A stretch of DNA of 23,733 bases from Ignavibacteria bacterium (GTDB lineage Bacteria > Bacteroidota > Ignavibacteria > UBA10030 > SZUA-254): positions 1-23,733 of the forward strand of contig VBOC01000018.1 of assembly GCA_005877655.1 (NCBI GenBank), read 5' to 3'. Shown one piece after another: positions 1 to 7,403 of this stretch. Position numbers and translations under genes: made by a program. The stretch's first letter is position 1. The number at the start of each line of letters is the position of its first letter. The notes below the pieces were generated by a model. The model saw nothing but the letters and a program-made list of their open reading frames with translations. It had not been told where the DNA came from and did no database searches.

Positions 1-1317
1 CTCGGCGCCCGTGACCGCCAGGAGAACGTCGCTGTCGAGCGGGTCTTCCTGCAGCGATATGATCTGCACGGGTTCAAGGAGCTGCGGTTCGGCGCTCGTG
101 ATGTCGACGCGCCTGTCTTCCGGGCGAACGAGCTCGAGCTCACGCGTCGCCCCCGGCTGCATCGAGGGAATTTCCGGTTTTGATCTTCCCTCCGTAAGGA
201 TCCGTTGTTCCTCGATGCCGAAGGCGTCCCCCAGGTATCGTTTCACGGCCTCTGCCAGCTCGCGTCCATTCGCCGGTCCCTGCTCCGATGATCCGATCAG
301 CTTCACTGTCGCAGAGGGGTGCCGGCGCATGCGGTCCCCGAGGATGTTGAGAATGTTGTGGTAGACGGTCAGCTGTCTGCGGGAGCGGCCGGAAAGGTCT
401 TTCGGCTCCGGTTGAACGAGCTGTTCTTCCCTGAACCGCACCGCTTCTTCACGGGCGAGCTTTACGTATCTCTGTGGAATCGCATTCGACCCTTCGTCAA
501 AAAAGAGGTAGTTTCTGATGGGAAACGTCTCTTTGACTTTTCGCTCGACGGGAATCAGTTTCGGCGCGCGCACCGAAAACTGCACGCCGGTCTCAACGGC
601 TCTTCTGACCCCGCCGGTCGAGCCGACTTTCATCGCAAGCCCGAGCCGCACGGTGGTCAACGACCACCGCTCCTCGGACCTCGGCCCCTGCCCGAAATGA
701 AATGCGATAAAGGGAGAAACGTCGAGCTGGTTTGGAGAATTGGGATCAGATAATGGAATATCATATCCGGCCCCGAGTTGCGCCCCGAGCAGTGTGCCCC
801 GCGCGTTTGTCCATTCGCCGCTCGTCTCCGTTCCCGGGGAAACGGTATGGGTAAACGACTTCGCGACGTTAAACCCGAATCGCGGTCCGCCAAAGAAATA
901 AAACGGAACGATGAACGGTGTGGCCCGCACGCTCGGCTCGAGACTGATATAATTCATCGCCGTTCGGAGCGAGTAATTCGAACCGCCGCCCGAGACATCC
1001 GTGAACGATCCTCCCCGCCCGTCGAAACCGAGCGCGAGCATCCCGCCCCAGATCGGGTCCGGGCGGTATTCAAGGAGCGGTGAAAGAAAGACCCCGGCTC
1101 CCGACCCCTGCGTGAAATTCGGCGCGCCCGTCAATCCGAACTGCTGCTGGCTGATATCGCTGCTGTAGGAATTAAAGTTCGGTCCGACCGCGCCTCCAAA
1201 CCACCACTGCGGCTCCAATCTCCTCGATTCCTGGGCGCCGGCGGGAGTCTGCAATAAGACAACGGCGAGCGTAAAGAGCGCTTTGATCAATCTTCCGTTC
1301 GCTGGTCTAGGTTCCAT
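1..1317 (-). CDS. Outer-membrane beta-barrel protein with OmpA-like C-terminal domain (partial)
   Basis: The frame stays open for 439 codons from ATG 1317 to the window edge, so the C-terminus is missing. Residues about 8-28 form a signal peptide (LIKALFTLAVVLLQTPAGAQ). A region of alternating short strands with aromatic and glycine residues follows (QWWFGGAVGPNFN, FYFFGGPRFGFNV), typical of an outer-membrane barrel. From about residue 275 the sequence resembles an OmpA-like peptidoglycan-binding domain: YLFFDEGSNAIP, then ELAEAVKRYLGDAFGI, then RPEDRRVDI. I infer a protein tying the outer membrane to the cell wall. The start is ATG 1317 because AGGTGA lies about 10 bases upstream; an in-frame ATG at 1326 is too close to that motif. 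The TonB-like gene ends 20 bases upstream, so the two are probably co-transcribed. The exact family beyond the OmpA-like part is not identified. Confidence 0.8.
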   Translation of the reverse strand, partial: MEPRPANGRLIKALFTLAVVLLQTPAGAQESRRLEPQWWFGGAVGPNFNSYSSDISQQQFGLTGAPNFTQGSGAGVFLSPLLEYRPDPIWGGMLALGFDGRGGSFTDVSGGGSNYSLRTAMNYISLEPSVRATPFIVPFYFFGGPRFGFNVAKSFTHTVSPGTETSGEWTNARGTLLGAQLGAGYDIPLSDPNSPNQLDVSPFIAFHFGQGPRSEERWSLTTVRLGLAMKVGSTGGVRRAVETGVQFSVRAPKLIPVERKVKETFPIRNYLFFDEGSNAIPQRYVKLAREEAVRFREEQLVQPEPKDLSGRSRRQLTVYHNILNILGDRMRRHPSATVKLIGSSEQGPANGRELAEAVKRYLGDAFGIEEQRILTEGRSKPEIPSMQPGATRELELVRPEDRRVDITSAEPQLLEPVQIISLQEDPLDSDVLLAVTGAE

Positions 1318-1337
1318 GGGATGCATTTCACCTTTCA

Positions 1338-2108
1338 TTATTTGGAAAGCTCGAGTTTGAACACGAACGTGACCCTGCCGGTTTGAGATTCAGGTTGCAT
1401 CTGTTCGGGGAGCGGATCAAATCTCCAGGTTCGCAGCGCGTCAATGGCTGCGCTTTCGAGGAGTTCGTCGGTCTTGCGCGTGGGAAGGATTGCGTCGACC
1501 GACCCGTCGGGAAGGACGGTGAACTGCAGCACAACCGCCATCTGTTTGTCGGTTCCCTCCGGATATCTTGGAAGCCGCCCGCTGAGGAGCCGCCGCGATC
1601 CGGTCCCGCCCCAGTCAATCGAATACCCCGTCGATTTCCCGACGCCGCCGCCGCTCCCTCCGCCGGCGCCCCCGCCGGACCCTGGCCCGGAACCATGCCG
1701 GACCCACCGGGTGGGCAAATTCTCCGCAATAATTGTCTGCCGCTTCTTCTGCTTTTTCGCAATCGGCTTGGGCGGGATTTTTTCAATGACCGGCAGGGCG
1801 TGCGGATGGTCGCTGTAGACGTGGATATCGATCAGTTTGAACTGAGCCGTGGTGGTATTCTCTTGCGCGGGCTTGCCTTGCTCGGGATTACTCTGAGGTC
1901 CAAATTGTATGATGTAGTCCTGCTCACCTTCCCCGCCTCCGCCGCCGCTGCTCCCCCAGAGCATCTCCTCCTGGCGCGCCTGCTCCGCCTGCCGTTGAAC
2001 GTAATAGAGCAGACCCACGATGATCACTGTGTGGAGCAGGAGGCTGCTCAGAAGCGAGATCAGCCGGATCGGCCGGAAGTCTTTCTCCGAAAAGTACGAT
2101 TTCCTCAA
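1338..2108 (-). CDS. TonB-like energy transducer with glycine-rich spacer
   Basis: The 256-residue protein has a cytoplasmic N-terminus, one membrane segment at about residues 15-39 (LISLLSSLLLHTVIIVGLLY), a long periplasmic spacer and a TonB C-terminal domain at about 175-256. That domain shows PRYPEG, VLPDGSV and ALRTWRFDPLP, the usual layout for contacting outer-membrane receptors. TonB proteins pass proton-motive force from ExbB/ExbD to outer-membrane transporters; no exbB or exbD is in the window. The spacer is odd: besides a short Pro/Lys part (EKIPPKPIAKKQKK) it has two glycine runs, near residues 52-60 and 138-157, instead of a mainly Pro-rich rod. The start is TTG 2108: an in-frame stop lies three codons upstream, a GGGGAA-like site precedes it, and the next Met falls after the membrane segment. 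It sits 38 bases downstream of arginase. Confidence 0.8.
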   Translation of the reverse strand: MRKSYFSEKDFRPIRLISLLSSLLLHTVIIVGLLYYVQRQAEQARQEEMLWGSSGGGGGEGEQDYIIQFGPQSNPEQGKPAQENTTTAQFKLIDIHVYSDHPHALPVIEKIPPKPIAKKQKKRQTIIAENLPTRWVRHGSGPGSGGGAGGGSGGGVGKSTGYSIDWGGTGSRRLLSGRLPRYPEGTDKQMAVVLQFTVLPDGSVDAILPTRKTDELLESAAIDALRTWRFDPLPEQMQPESQTGRVTFVFKLELSK

Positions 2109-2146
2109 TCGTCAGTTCCCCGCCGCTTCGCCAGGCCGCCATCCCA

Positions 2147-3052
2147 TTATAGGATCTTCTTACCGAAAGCCGACTGCATCAACTCTACGGCAAACTCCGC
2201 TGATTGGTTGCGGTTATCGAGAATGGGGTTCACCTCCACGAGTTCGAGGGAACGCATCTTCTTAGATTCTGCCACCATCTCCATAATAAGGTGCGCCTCG
2301 CGGTAGTCGAGTCCCCCTTTCACCGGCGTGCCCACACCGGGAGCATAGACCGGATCGACGCTATCAAGGTCGAAGCTGACGTGGAGGTGGTCGACCTTCT
2401 TTCCGATGCGCCGGTTGACTTCGTTCATCACGTGGTGGATGCCATATTTGTCGATATCTTCCATCGTAAAGATCTTCACTCCGTACCGCAATATGTTTGC
2501 ACGTTCACCCTTATCGAGCGTGCGAAGTCCGACAATCGCAACGTTTTGCGGCTCTACTTTCTTAAACACACCGCCGATCCTGGTAAGTGCCCTCGGCCCA
2601 AGCCCGATGCACGCCGCCAGCGGCATTCCATGAATGTTCCCCGACGGCGAGCTCTCCGGTGTATTGAAGTCGGCATGCGCATCAACCCAGAGCACCCCGA
2701 GTTTCATCCGTTTCCTTCGGGCCTCAACGGCTGCCCCGCTGATTGTCCCGATCGCAATCGAATGATCTCCGCCGAGCACCAGCGGAAAATGCCCATGGCG
2801 GAGTATCTTTTCCACTTTTCGGCTCAATATACCGGCAACCCGCGTGATTTCGGGCAAATACTTCGCGTGCGGATCTTTGATCTTCTGTTCTTCCTGCGTC
2901 TTGATCGCCAGATCGCCCTCATCGATGACCTTGTAACCAAGATCAACGAGACGAGGGCCTATGCCGGCGATTCTGATCGCGGAAGGCCCCATGTCGACTC
3001 CACGCCGTCCTGCCCCGAGATCCATCGGGACACCAATGATATGGATCGTCAT
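2147..3052 (-). CDS. rocF: Arginase (L-arginine to L-ornithine and urea)
   Basis: A member of the ureohydrolase family, 301 residues, normal for bacterial arginase. All binuclear-manganese ligands are visible: H97 in GGDHSIAIG, D124/H126/D128 in DAHADFN, and D228/D230 in SFDLDSVDP. H141 in SGNIHGMPLA and E273 in LVEVNP match the catalytic and substrate-contact positions of known arginases. The N-terminal IIGVPMDLGAGRRGVDMGPS and the SPSGNIHGMPLA motif favour arginase over agmatinase. The enzyme is cytoplasmic and would feed ornithine into polyamine or proline metabolism. ATG 3052 is chosen because it gives the family-typical N-terminus; an in-frame TTG at 3064 would add four residues. The gene is separated from accD by about 295 bases, so it probably has its own promoter, and it leads the TonB-like and OmpA-like genes. 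Confidence 0.93.
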   Translation of the reverse strand: MTIHIIGVPMDLGAGRRGVDMGPSAIRIAGIGPRLVDLGYKVIDEGDLAIKTQEEQKIKDPHAKYLPEITRVAGILSRKVEKILRHGHFPLVLGGDHSIAIGTISGAAVEARRKRMKLGVLWVDAHADFNTPESSPSGNIHGMPLAACIGLGPRALTRIGGVFKKVEPQNVAIVGLRTLDKGERANILRYGVKIFTMEDIDKYGIHHVMNEVNRRIGKKVDHLHVSFDLDSVDPVYAPGVGTPVKGGLDYREAHLIMEMVAESKKMRSLELVEVNPILDNRNQSAEFAVELMQSAFGKKIL

Positions 3053-3347
3053 GATGGAATCCAAGTTAATAAATATTTATTTTAGTTACAATACCTTCCG
3101 GCCTTATGTGAAAGTATTGGTTGAGGTTAGAGCGTTTCTGCCCCATATATTTCTCTGAGCCCCGGTTGGCTCCATGCTCCGGTCCTGTCCTGAAAGTCGG
3201 AACGGGAGCATGGCGTTGCAAGGCAGCCTGGGATCATGTTCGGCAGTTGCAAGGTGCAGCAGAGCTTCGGTGGATGGGGTGGAACGGGTGTGAGGCGGGC
3301 CGGATACTTGCAGGACTACACGCAGGGAAGGGGGGTTTACGCCCACA
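3053..3347 (-). other. Spacer between accD and arginase with paired hairpins and AT-rich leader
   Basis: I see no convincing gene in these 295 bases. In the transcript orientation (minus) there is a hairpin with 9-bp perfect arms, CCATGCTCC/GGAGCATGG (plus positions 3172-3180 and 3205-3213). It is extended by four more pairs (one G-U) after a single mismatch. A second hairpin follows directly, GAGCC/GGCTC (3157-3161 and 3168-3172). The G-U pair forms only in minus-strand RNA, which fits the direction of the genes. No U-tract follows, so this is not a clear intrinsic terminator. Bases about 3063-3095 are strongly AT-rich and are the likeliest place for an arginase promoter; no exact consensus box was found. 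Confidence 0.4.
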
Positions 3348-4145
3348 TCATTTCCGGTGGACAACGGCGTCGACAAAACCGTGCTCAAGCTGGAATTCTG
3401 ACCGCTGGAATCCCTCCGGAAGGTCTTTGCCTATTGTCTGTTTTATGACGCGCGGACCTGCGAATCCAATGAGGGCCCCGGGCTCGGCAATGTTAATATC
3501 CCCGAGCATTGCGTAGCTCGCCGTGACCCCCCCTGTGGTGGGATCGGTCATGACGGATATATAGGGAACTCCGGCGTCGGAGAGCTGGGCCAGCTTCGCG
3601 CTCGTCTTCGCAAGCTGCATCAGGGAAAGGGCTCCTTCCATCATGCGTGCGCCCCCGCTCGAAGAAACGATCACGAGCGGTATTTTCGACTTACGGGCTT
3701 TGTGGATCGCGTGGGCAACTTTTTCTCCTACAACCGAACCCATGCTCCCCCCGATAAAACTGAAATCCATCACGCCGACCGCCACATCAATGCCGCCGAT
3801 CTTCCCCGTACCCGTCCGTATCGCATCGTTGAGGCCGCTCTTCCGGATCGTCTCCCTGATCCGGTCTTTGTACCGTTTTGTATCCTGAAATTGGAGCGGA
3901 TCGGTCGACTTCATCTTCCGATCCATTTCTTTGAATGTCCCTTCGTCGATGAGAAGCGCGAGGTACTCCTTGCTGCCGATCCGGAAGTGATAATTGCATT
4001 TCGCGCACGTGAAGAGCTGCTGTTCGAGCTGTTTTCGGTGAACAATCTCCCCGCAGCTTTCGCACTTCTTCCACATCCCGTCAGGGGTGTCCTTGCGCTG
4101 GGGCTCGGCGGTAATACTCGCTTTAGACCGGCGAAACCACGCCAC
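3348..4145 (-). CDS. accD: Acetyl-CoA carboxylase, carboxyltransferase beta subunit
   Basis: AccD pairs with AccA to transfer CO2 from carboxybiotin to acetyl-CoA, the first committed step of fatty-acid synthesis, in the cytoplasm. The four-cysteine zinc ribbon is intact: C28, C31 (KCESCG) and C47, C50 (TCAKCNYH). The crotonase-fold part carries [36 protein letters not shown] and [12 protein letters not shown], all diagnostic. The protein is 265 residues and stops right after FVDAVVHRK, where many homologues continue for some 15-25 residues. No continuation is visible in the other frames, so I treat this as a naturally short C-terminus. GTG 4145 overlaps the tsaB stop by one base (TAGTG), implying translational coupling. 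accA is not in the window. Confidence 0.94.
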   Translation of the reverse strand: MAWFRRSKASITAEPQRKDTPDGMWKKCESCGEIVHRKQLEQQLFTCAKCNYHFRIGSKEYLALLIDEGTFKEMDRKMKSTDPLQFQDTKRYKDRIRETIRKSGLNDAIRTGTGKIGGIDVAVGVMDFSFIGGSMGSVVGEKVAHAIHKARKSKIPLVIVSSSGGARMMEGALSLMQLAKTSAKLAQLSDAGVPYISVMTDPTTGGVTASYAMLGDINIAEPGALIGFAGPRVIKQTIGKDLPEGFQRSEFQLEHGFVDAVVHRK

Positions 4146-4873
4146 TACGAATGCACCTCCGGCTGATGTTCGCGGACGAGCGCCCGGAAGTCTTTGAGAT
4201 AGGCCGGCTCAAGACGGGCGAGGTCGGCGGTGTGGCCGGCTGCCAGTTCCTCCTCGCCGATGACTCCTACTGCGGCGGCGCTGCAGAGGCGGCGGGCCCG
4301 CTGAGGAAAGAGGAATCGGAGTGAGGGCGAGGGGTGCGCTACCGTAAGCCACGGCTGGAATTTGTCGGCTCCGTCTCCCATGACAACGATACGTTTTTCA
4401 TCGGCAAAGCGCCTGACGACTTCATCCGGCGTCGCAGCCCGCGGGGGTGTGACTTCCTGAAGAGTCCCGCGGCTGTCCCGGTAAGCCGCGATGTAGAATT
4501 CCTCCCGTCCGGCATCGATCATTGTGAGGACGAGGCTCGCGGAGTTTAGGAGAGATTCGCGGCCGGCCTGTGCGGCGAGAGCCTTGAGAGTGGGCACGGG
4601 GACGACCGGTTTTCCGCAGGCAAAGGCAATCCCTTTTGCGACGCTTAACCCGATGCGCAGCCCGGTGAATGAACCGGGTCCGATCGATACCGCAATTCCG
4701 TCGATCCGGCCCGGGTCGATAGCGGCTCGGCGCAGCGCGTCATCAATGAGGCCTATGAGCTTTTCGGAATGGATGTGCGGGGCGGTGATGCTTGCCTCAC
4801 TGATCACGGCGCCGTTTTGAATTATTGCGGCGCCGCACACTTCGGTCGCGGTTTCGATGGCCAGGATCGTCAC
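4145..4873 (-). CDS. tsaB: tRNA N6-threonylcarbamoyladenosine biosynthesis protein TsaB
   Basis: TsaB is the ASKHA-fold partner that binds TsaD and TsaE and supports formation of t6A at position 37 of ANN-decoding tRNAs. The 242-residue protein begins [17 protein letters not shown]. It has [13 protein letters not shown] and the family signature [19 protein letters not shown] at about residues 70-90, followed by [16 protein letters not shown]. The start is GTG 4873, which shares bases with the tsaE TGA stop (GTGA). A longer frame upstream exists but merely overlaps tsaE and lacks family similarity. The end overlaps accD by one base. The tsaE-tsaB-accD run is one coupled block downstream of porX. 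tsaD and tsaC are not seen here. Confidence 0.93.
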   Translation of the reverse strand: MTILAIETATEVCGAAIIQNGAVISEASITAPHIHSEKLIGLIDDALRRAAIDPGRIDGIAVSIGPGSFTGLRIGLSVAKGIAFACGKPVVPVPTLKALAAQAGRESLLNSASLVLTMIDAGREEFYIAAYRDSRGTLQEVTPPRAATPDEVVRRFADEKRIVVMGDGADKFQPWLTVAHPSPSLRFLFPQRARRLCSAAAVGVIGEEELAAGHTADLARLEPAYLKDFRALVREHQPEVHS

Positions 4874-5307
4874 GCCGGAACCTCGACGATTTCCTCGATC
4901 CTGATCTCGCGCGTGTCGGCGCCCTTCCCAAAATCGAGGACCACCTCGTACCGGGACCTCGGGAGGAAGCCGGCTGCCCTTTCCGCCCATTCGATCAGGC
5001 AGATTCCGTTTCCCGACAGGTACTCTTCCAATCCAAGCTCGCGGATCTCCGCCGATGAGTTCACGCGGTAAAGATCGATATGGTAGACGCCCATCCGGGG
5101 AGTCCGATACTCATTGACGATCGTGAACGTGGGGCTCGCGACATGACCGCCGACGCCGAGCGCCTCGCAGATGCCTTGAATAAAGCGCGTCTTTCCGGTC
5201 CCCAGGTCGCCGGTGACAGCGACCACGGAGCCGGGCCGGAGACGCTCGGAAAATTTGGCCCCGAGCACCATCGTTTCGCCCTCCGAGAGTGTCGTATACG
5301 ATTCCAT
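4870..5307 (-). CDS. tsaE: tRNA threonylcarbamoyladenosine biosynthesis ATPase TsaE
   Basis: TsaE is the small P-loop ATPase of the TsaBDE complex for t6A tRNA modification. The protein is 145 residues, normal for the family. Visible motifs are the Walker A GDLGTGKT at residues 33-40, SPTFTIVNEY at about 58-67, the HIDLYR segment, and the Walker B-like ICLIEWAERA. The start is ATG 5307, ten bases after the porX stop, so it is probably in the same transcript. The stop TGA overlaps the tsaB GTG start, which suggests the two partners are made in balanced amounts. Confidence 0.94.
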   Translation of the reverse strand: MESYTTLSEGETMVLGAKFSERLRPGSVVAVTGDLGTGKTRFIQGICEALGVGGHVASPTFTIVNEYRTPRMGVYHIDLYRVNSSAEIRELGLEEYLSGNGICLIEWAERAAGFLPRSRYEVVLDFGKGADTREIRIEEIVEVPA

Positions 5308-5317
5308 CCTCCAGATT

Positions 5318-6892
5318 CTATTTTTTCGGCTCGAGCGTCACGACGGGCAGAATCATCTCTTCCATCGAGATGCCCCCGTGTTGAAAGCTGTCGCGGTACT
5401 GGTTGACGTACTTGTGGAATTCCGTCGGATAGACAAAGTAATAGTCTTCTTTGGCGACCAGGTAATTGATCGTCACGCTGCGCTTGGGGAGCCTGAAGTC
5501 GGACGGATTCTTGATGAAGATCGCATGCCGTTCATCGCACTTGAGATTCCTGCCGTACTTATATCTGAGGTTCGTCGATGCTTCCCGATCGCCGATGACC
5601 TTCGTGCTGCGCAGGCTGCGGATACTGCCGTGATCGGTGGTCAGAACGATTTTGACATTCTTCTGCCGCGACAGCGTCTGCAGCATTCCCAAAAGCGACG
5701 AATGCGTGAACCACGACTGGGTCAGCGACCGGTACGCGGCTTCGTCCGGCGCGATCTCCTTCAGAATTTGTGAGTCGGAACGTCCGTGTGCCAACATATC
5801 GACAAAGTTGACGACGATCGACGTAAGCCGGTTTTTCGTATAGGAATTGATATTCTGCTCGATGCTCCGGCCGAACTCCGGGTCGAGAATTTTGACATAC
5901 TTCGACTCGGGTTTCAATTGAATCTTGCGGCGCTCGAGCAAGTTCTCGAGGAACTGGTGCTCGTATCTGTTCCGGCTGTTGTCGTCGTCCTCCCACTGTT
6001 CCCAGATCTCCGGGAACCGGATTTCAATCTCGTCCGGGAAGGCGCCGCTGAAAATCGCGTTGCGGGAGTACGGCGTCGCGGTCGGAAGAATGGAGTAATA
6101 ATAATCGCGGGTAATATCGAAATATTCGCGCAGCACCGATTCCATAGCCATCCACTGGTCCAGGCGGAGGCAATCGATCACGAAGAAGAAGACCGACCGG
6201 TCGGGCGTAAGCTGGGGTATGAGATACTTCTCGACGATGTCAATGGAAAGCGTCGGCCGGCTCTTTTGTCCGAGCCACTGACGGTAATTGCGTTCGATGA
6301 ATTTCGAAAACTCGACGTTGCACTCGCGAAACTGATCGGTCAGCGTCTGCTTCAGGCCGAGCTCCGGGTGATGATCCAGCTCCATCGACCAGTCGACCAG
6401 CTTCGCGTAAATCGATGTCCAGTCATCTGCCGTGAGGTTTTGCTGAAGAGCGAGCGAGATCTGATTAAACTCCTTGATGTAATCCCTCGATAGCTGCGCG
6501 CCGGTGATCTTTTTCCCTTCCAGGAATTTCTTGCAGGCAAGGAGAACCTGGCTCGGGTTGACCGGCTTTGTAAGGTAATCGCTGATCTTGACGCCGATCG
6601 CCTCTTCCATCAAACCCTCGTCCTCATTCTTCGTGATCATGACGACGGGCAGTTCGGGCCGGATATCCTTGATCTTGGACAGAGTCTTCAGTCCCCCGAT
6701 CCCCGCCATCATTTCATCCAAAAAAACGAGATCGATCGGATGTTCCCTGACAAGCTCGATCGCGTCCTCGCCGTTTGTCGCCGTTTCAACGTTATACCCC
6801 TTTTCGGAGAGAAGCAGAATATGGGACCGAAGGAGTTCGATTTCGTCGTCGATCCAGAGAATTCTGCCTTTCGTCGCGGTCATGACATTCAT
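5318..6892 (-). CDS. porX: PorX-type response regulator with PglZ/alkaline-phosphatase domain
   Basis: The N-terminal receiver domain (about residues 8-125) has the acidic pair in WIDDE, a phosphoacceptor Asp in LVFLDEMM, the Thr in VVMITK and the Lys in YLTKP. A helical linker leads to a PglZ domain of the alkaline-phosphatase superfamily. That domain shows VIDCLRLDQW, the likely nucleophile Thr region ILPTATPYSRNAIFSG, VNFVDMLAHGR and TTDHGS, which should bind metal. PorX with sensor PorY controls T9SS genes in Porphyromonas, and PorX homologues have phosphodiesterase-type activity (family knowledge). The ATG at 6892 has GGAG nine bases upstream; an in-frame ATG at 6907 would add five residues and lies four bases after the sprA stop. 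The gene follows sprA and precedes tsaE in one apparent operon. No porY is in the window. Confidence 0.9.
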   Translation of the reverse strand: MNVMTATKGRILWIDDEIELLRSHILLLSEKGYNVETATNGEDAIELVREHPIDLVFLDEMMAGIGGLKTLSKIKDIRPELPVVMITKNEDEGLMEEAIGVKISDYLTKPVNPSQVLLACKKFLEGKKITGAQLSRDYIKEFNQISLALQQNLTADDWTSIYAKLVDWSMELDHHPELGLKQTLTDQFRECNVEFSKFIERNYRQWLGQKSRPTLSIDIVEKYLIPQLTPDRSVFFFVIDCLRLDQWMAMESVLREYFDITRDYYYSILPTATPYSRNAIFSGAFPDEIEIRFPEIWEQWEDDDNSRNRYEHQFLENLLERRKIQLKPESKYVKILDPEFGRSIEQNINSYTKNRLTSIVVNFVDMLAHGRSDSQILKEIAPDEAAYRSLTQSWFTHSSLLGMLQTLSRQKNVKIVLTTDHGSIRSLRSTKVIGDREASTNLRYKYGRNLKCDERHAIFIKNPSDFRLPKRSVTINYLVAKEDYYFVYPTEFHKYVNQYRDSFQHGGISMEEMILPVVTLEPKK

Positions 6893-6911
6893 TGTGGTAT
6901 GCTCCATTGTA

Positions 6912-7403
6912 TTAAATCGTTATATGAATTTCAACACCCGCTTCGTTGGTCGTGGTTCCGGTAATGAGCGAACCTCCTTCATCGGGCGCCACTTTCGTGA
7001 ATCTATAGAACAGCGCGGCCGACACCCGCGAGCTGAGGACATACCGGATGCGCGGCTCCGCCGATGTTCGCGTGCTGCCTTCAATCGGCGTTCCTTCCTG
7101 GTTTTGATCCAAATAGTTCGGATCGTGCGATCGCCGTGAGTTCTTCGTCCGTGAGAACGTGAGAGAGATATCCACGTCGTTCGACAGGGTCAGGCCGAAG
7201 AGGGGGAATTTAAAACCGCGGCGTGAGTACGAGAGCGAGAGCGAAATCTCCTGCGATGCGGTCTCGGTGATGTTCTGGGCGGCCAGGTTCAAATCGTAGG
7301 CGGTCGACGAGTTGTACCTGAGCGCCCCCGTCATGTTTCCCTTGAGAAATTCCTTGAACGTCGCATTGATGCCCGCGAGCGGAGCGAAACCGTACTGCAC
7401 GGA
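6912..7403 (-). pseudogene. sprA: C-terminal part of SprA in a shifted frame
   Basis: This stretch encodes the last ~160 residues of SprA but is out of frame with the main gene. The sequence QYGFAPLAGINATFKEF continues directly from the main-frame LEHAYTASF. It then shows repeated barrel strands (ALRYNSSTAYDLN, EISLSLSYSRRGFKFPL, DVDISLTFSR, RIRYVLSSRVSAALFYRF), ending EAGVEIHITI. Removing one base at about 7396-7404 joins the two frames. From TTG 13842 to this stop is 6931 bases, one more than a multiple of three, which agrees with a one-base insertion. An ATG at 7478 in this frame could be called as a separate small gene, but the residues before about 7403 are meaningless. It ends four bases before an in-frame ATG of porX. 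Confidence 0.82.

Noticed and set aside
1600..1700. GC-rich short repeats in the TonB-like gene as a CRISPR or tandem repeat locus
   Set aside because: They are simply glycine codons of the spacer; there are no regular repeat-spacer units.
1383..2306. Plus-strand open frame of about 300 codons across the TonB-like gene
   Set aside because: It overlaps a clear TonB domain on the other strand and crosses into arginase; composition is Arg/Pro-rich, as expected for a shadow frame.
2204..3085. Long open frame of about 290 codons on the plus strand opposite arginase
   Set aside because: It is the mirror of a well-supported arginase gene in GC-rich DNA; the product has no recognisable domain and the arginase motifs are unambiguous.
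4874..4990. Longer tsaB start that would extend the protein by about 39 residues
   Set aside because: The extension is the tsaE coding region read in another frame; the GTG at 4873 gives the family-typical N-terminus.
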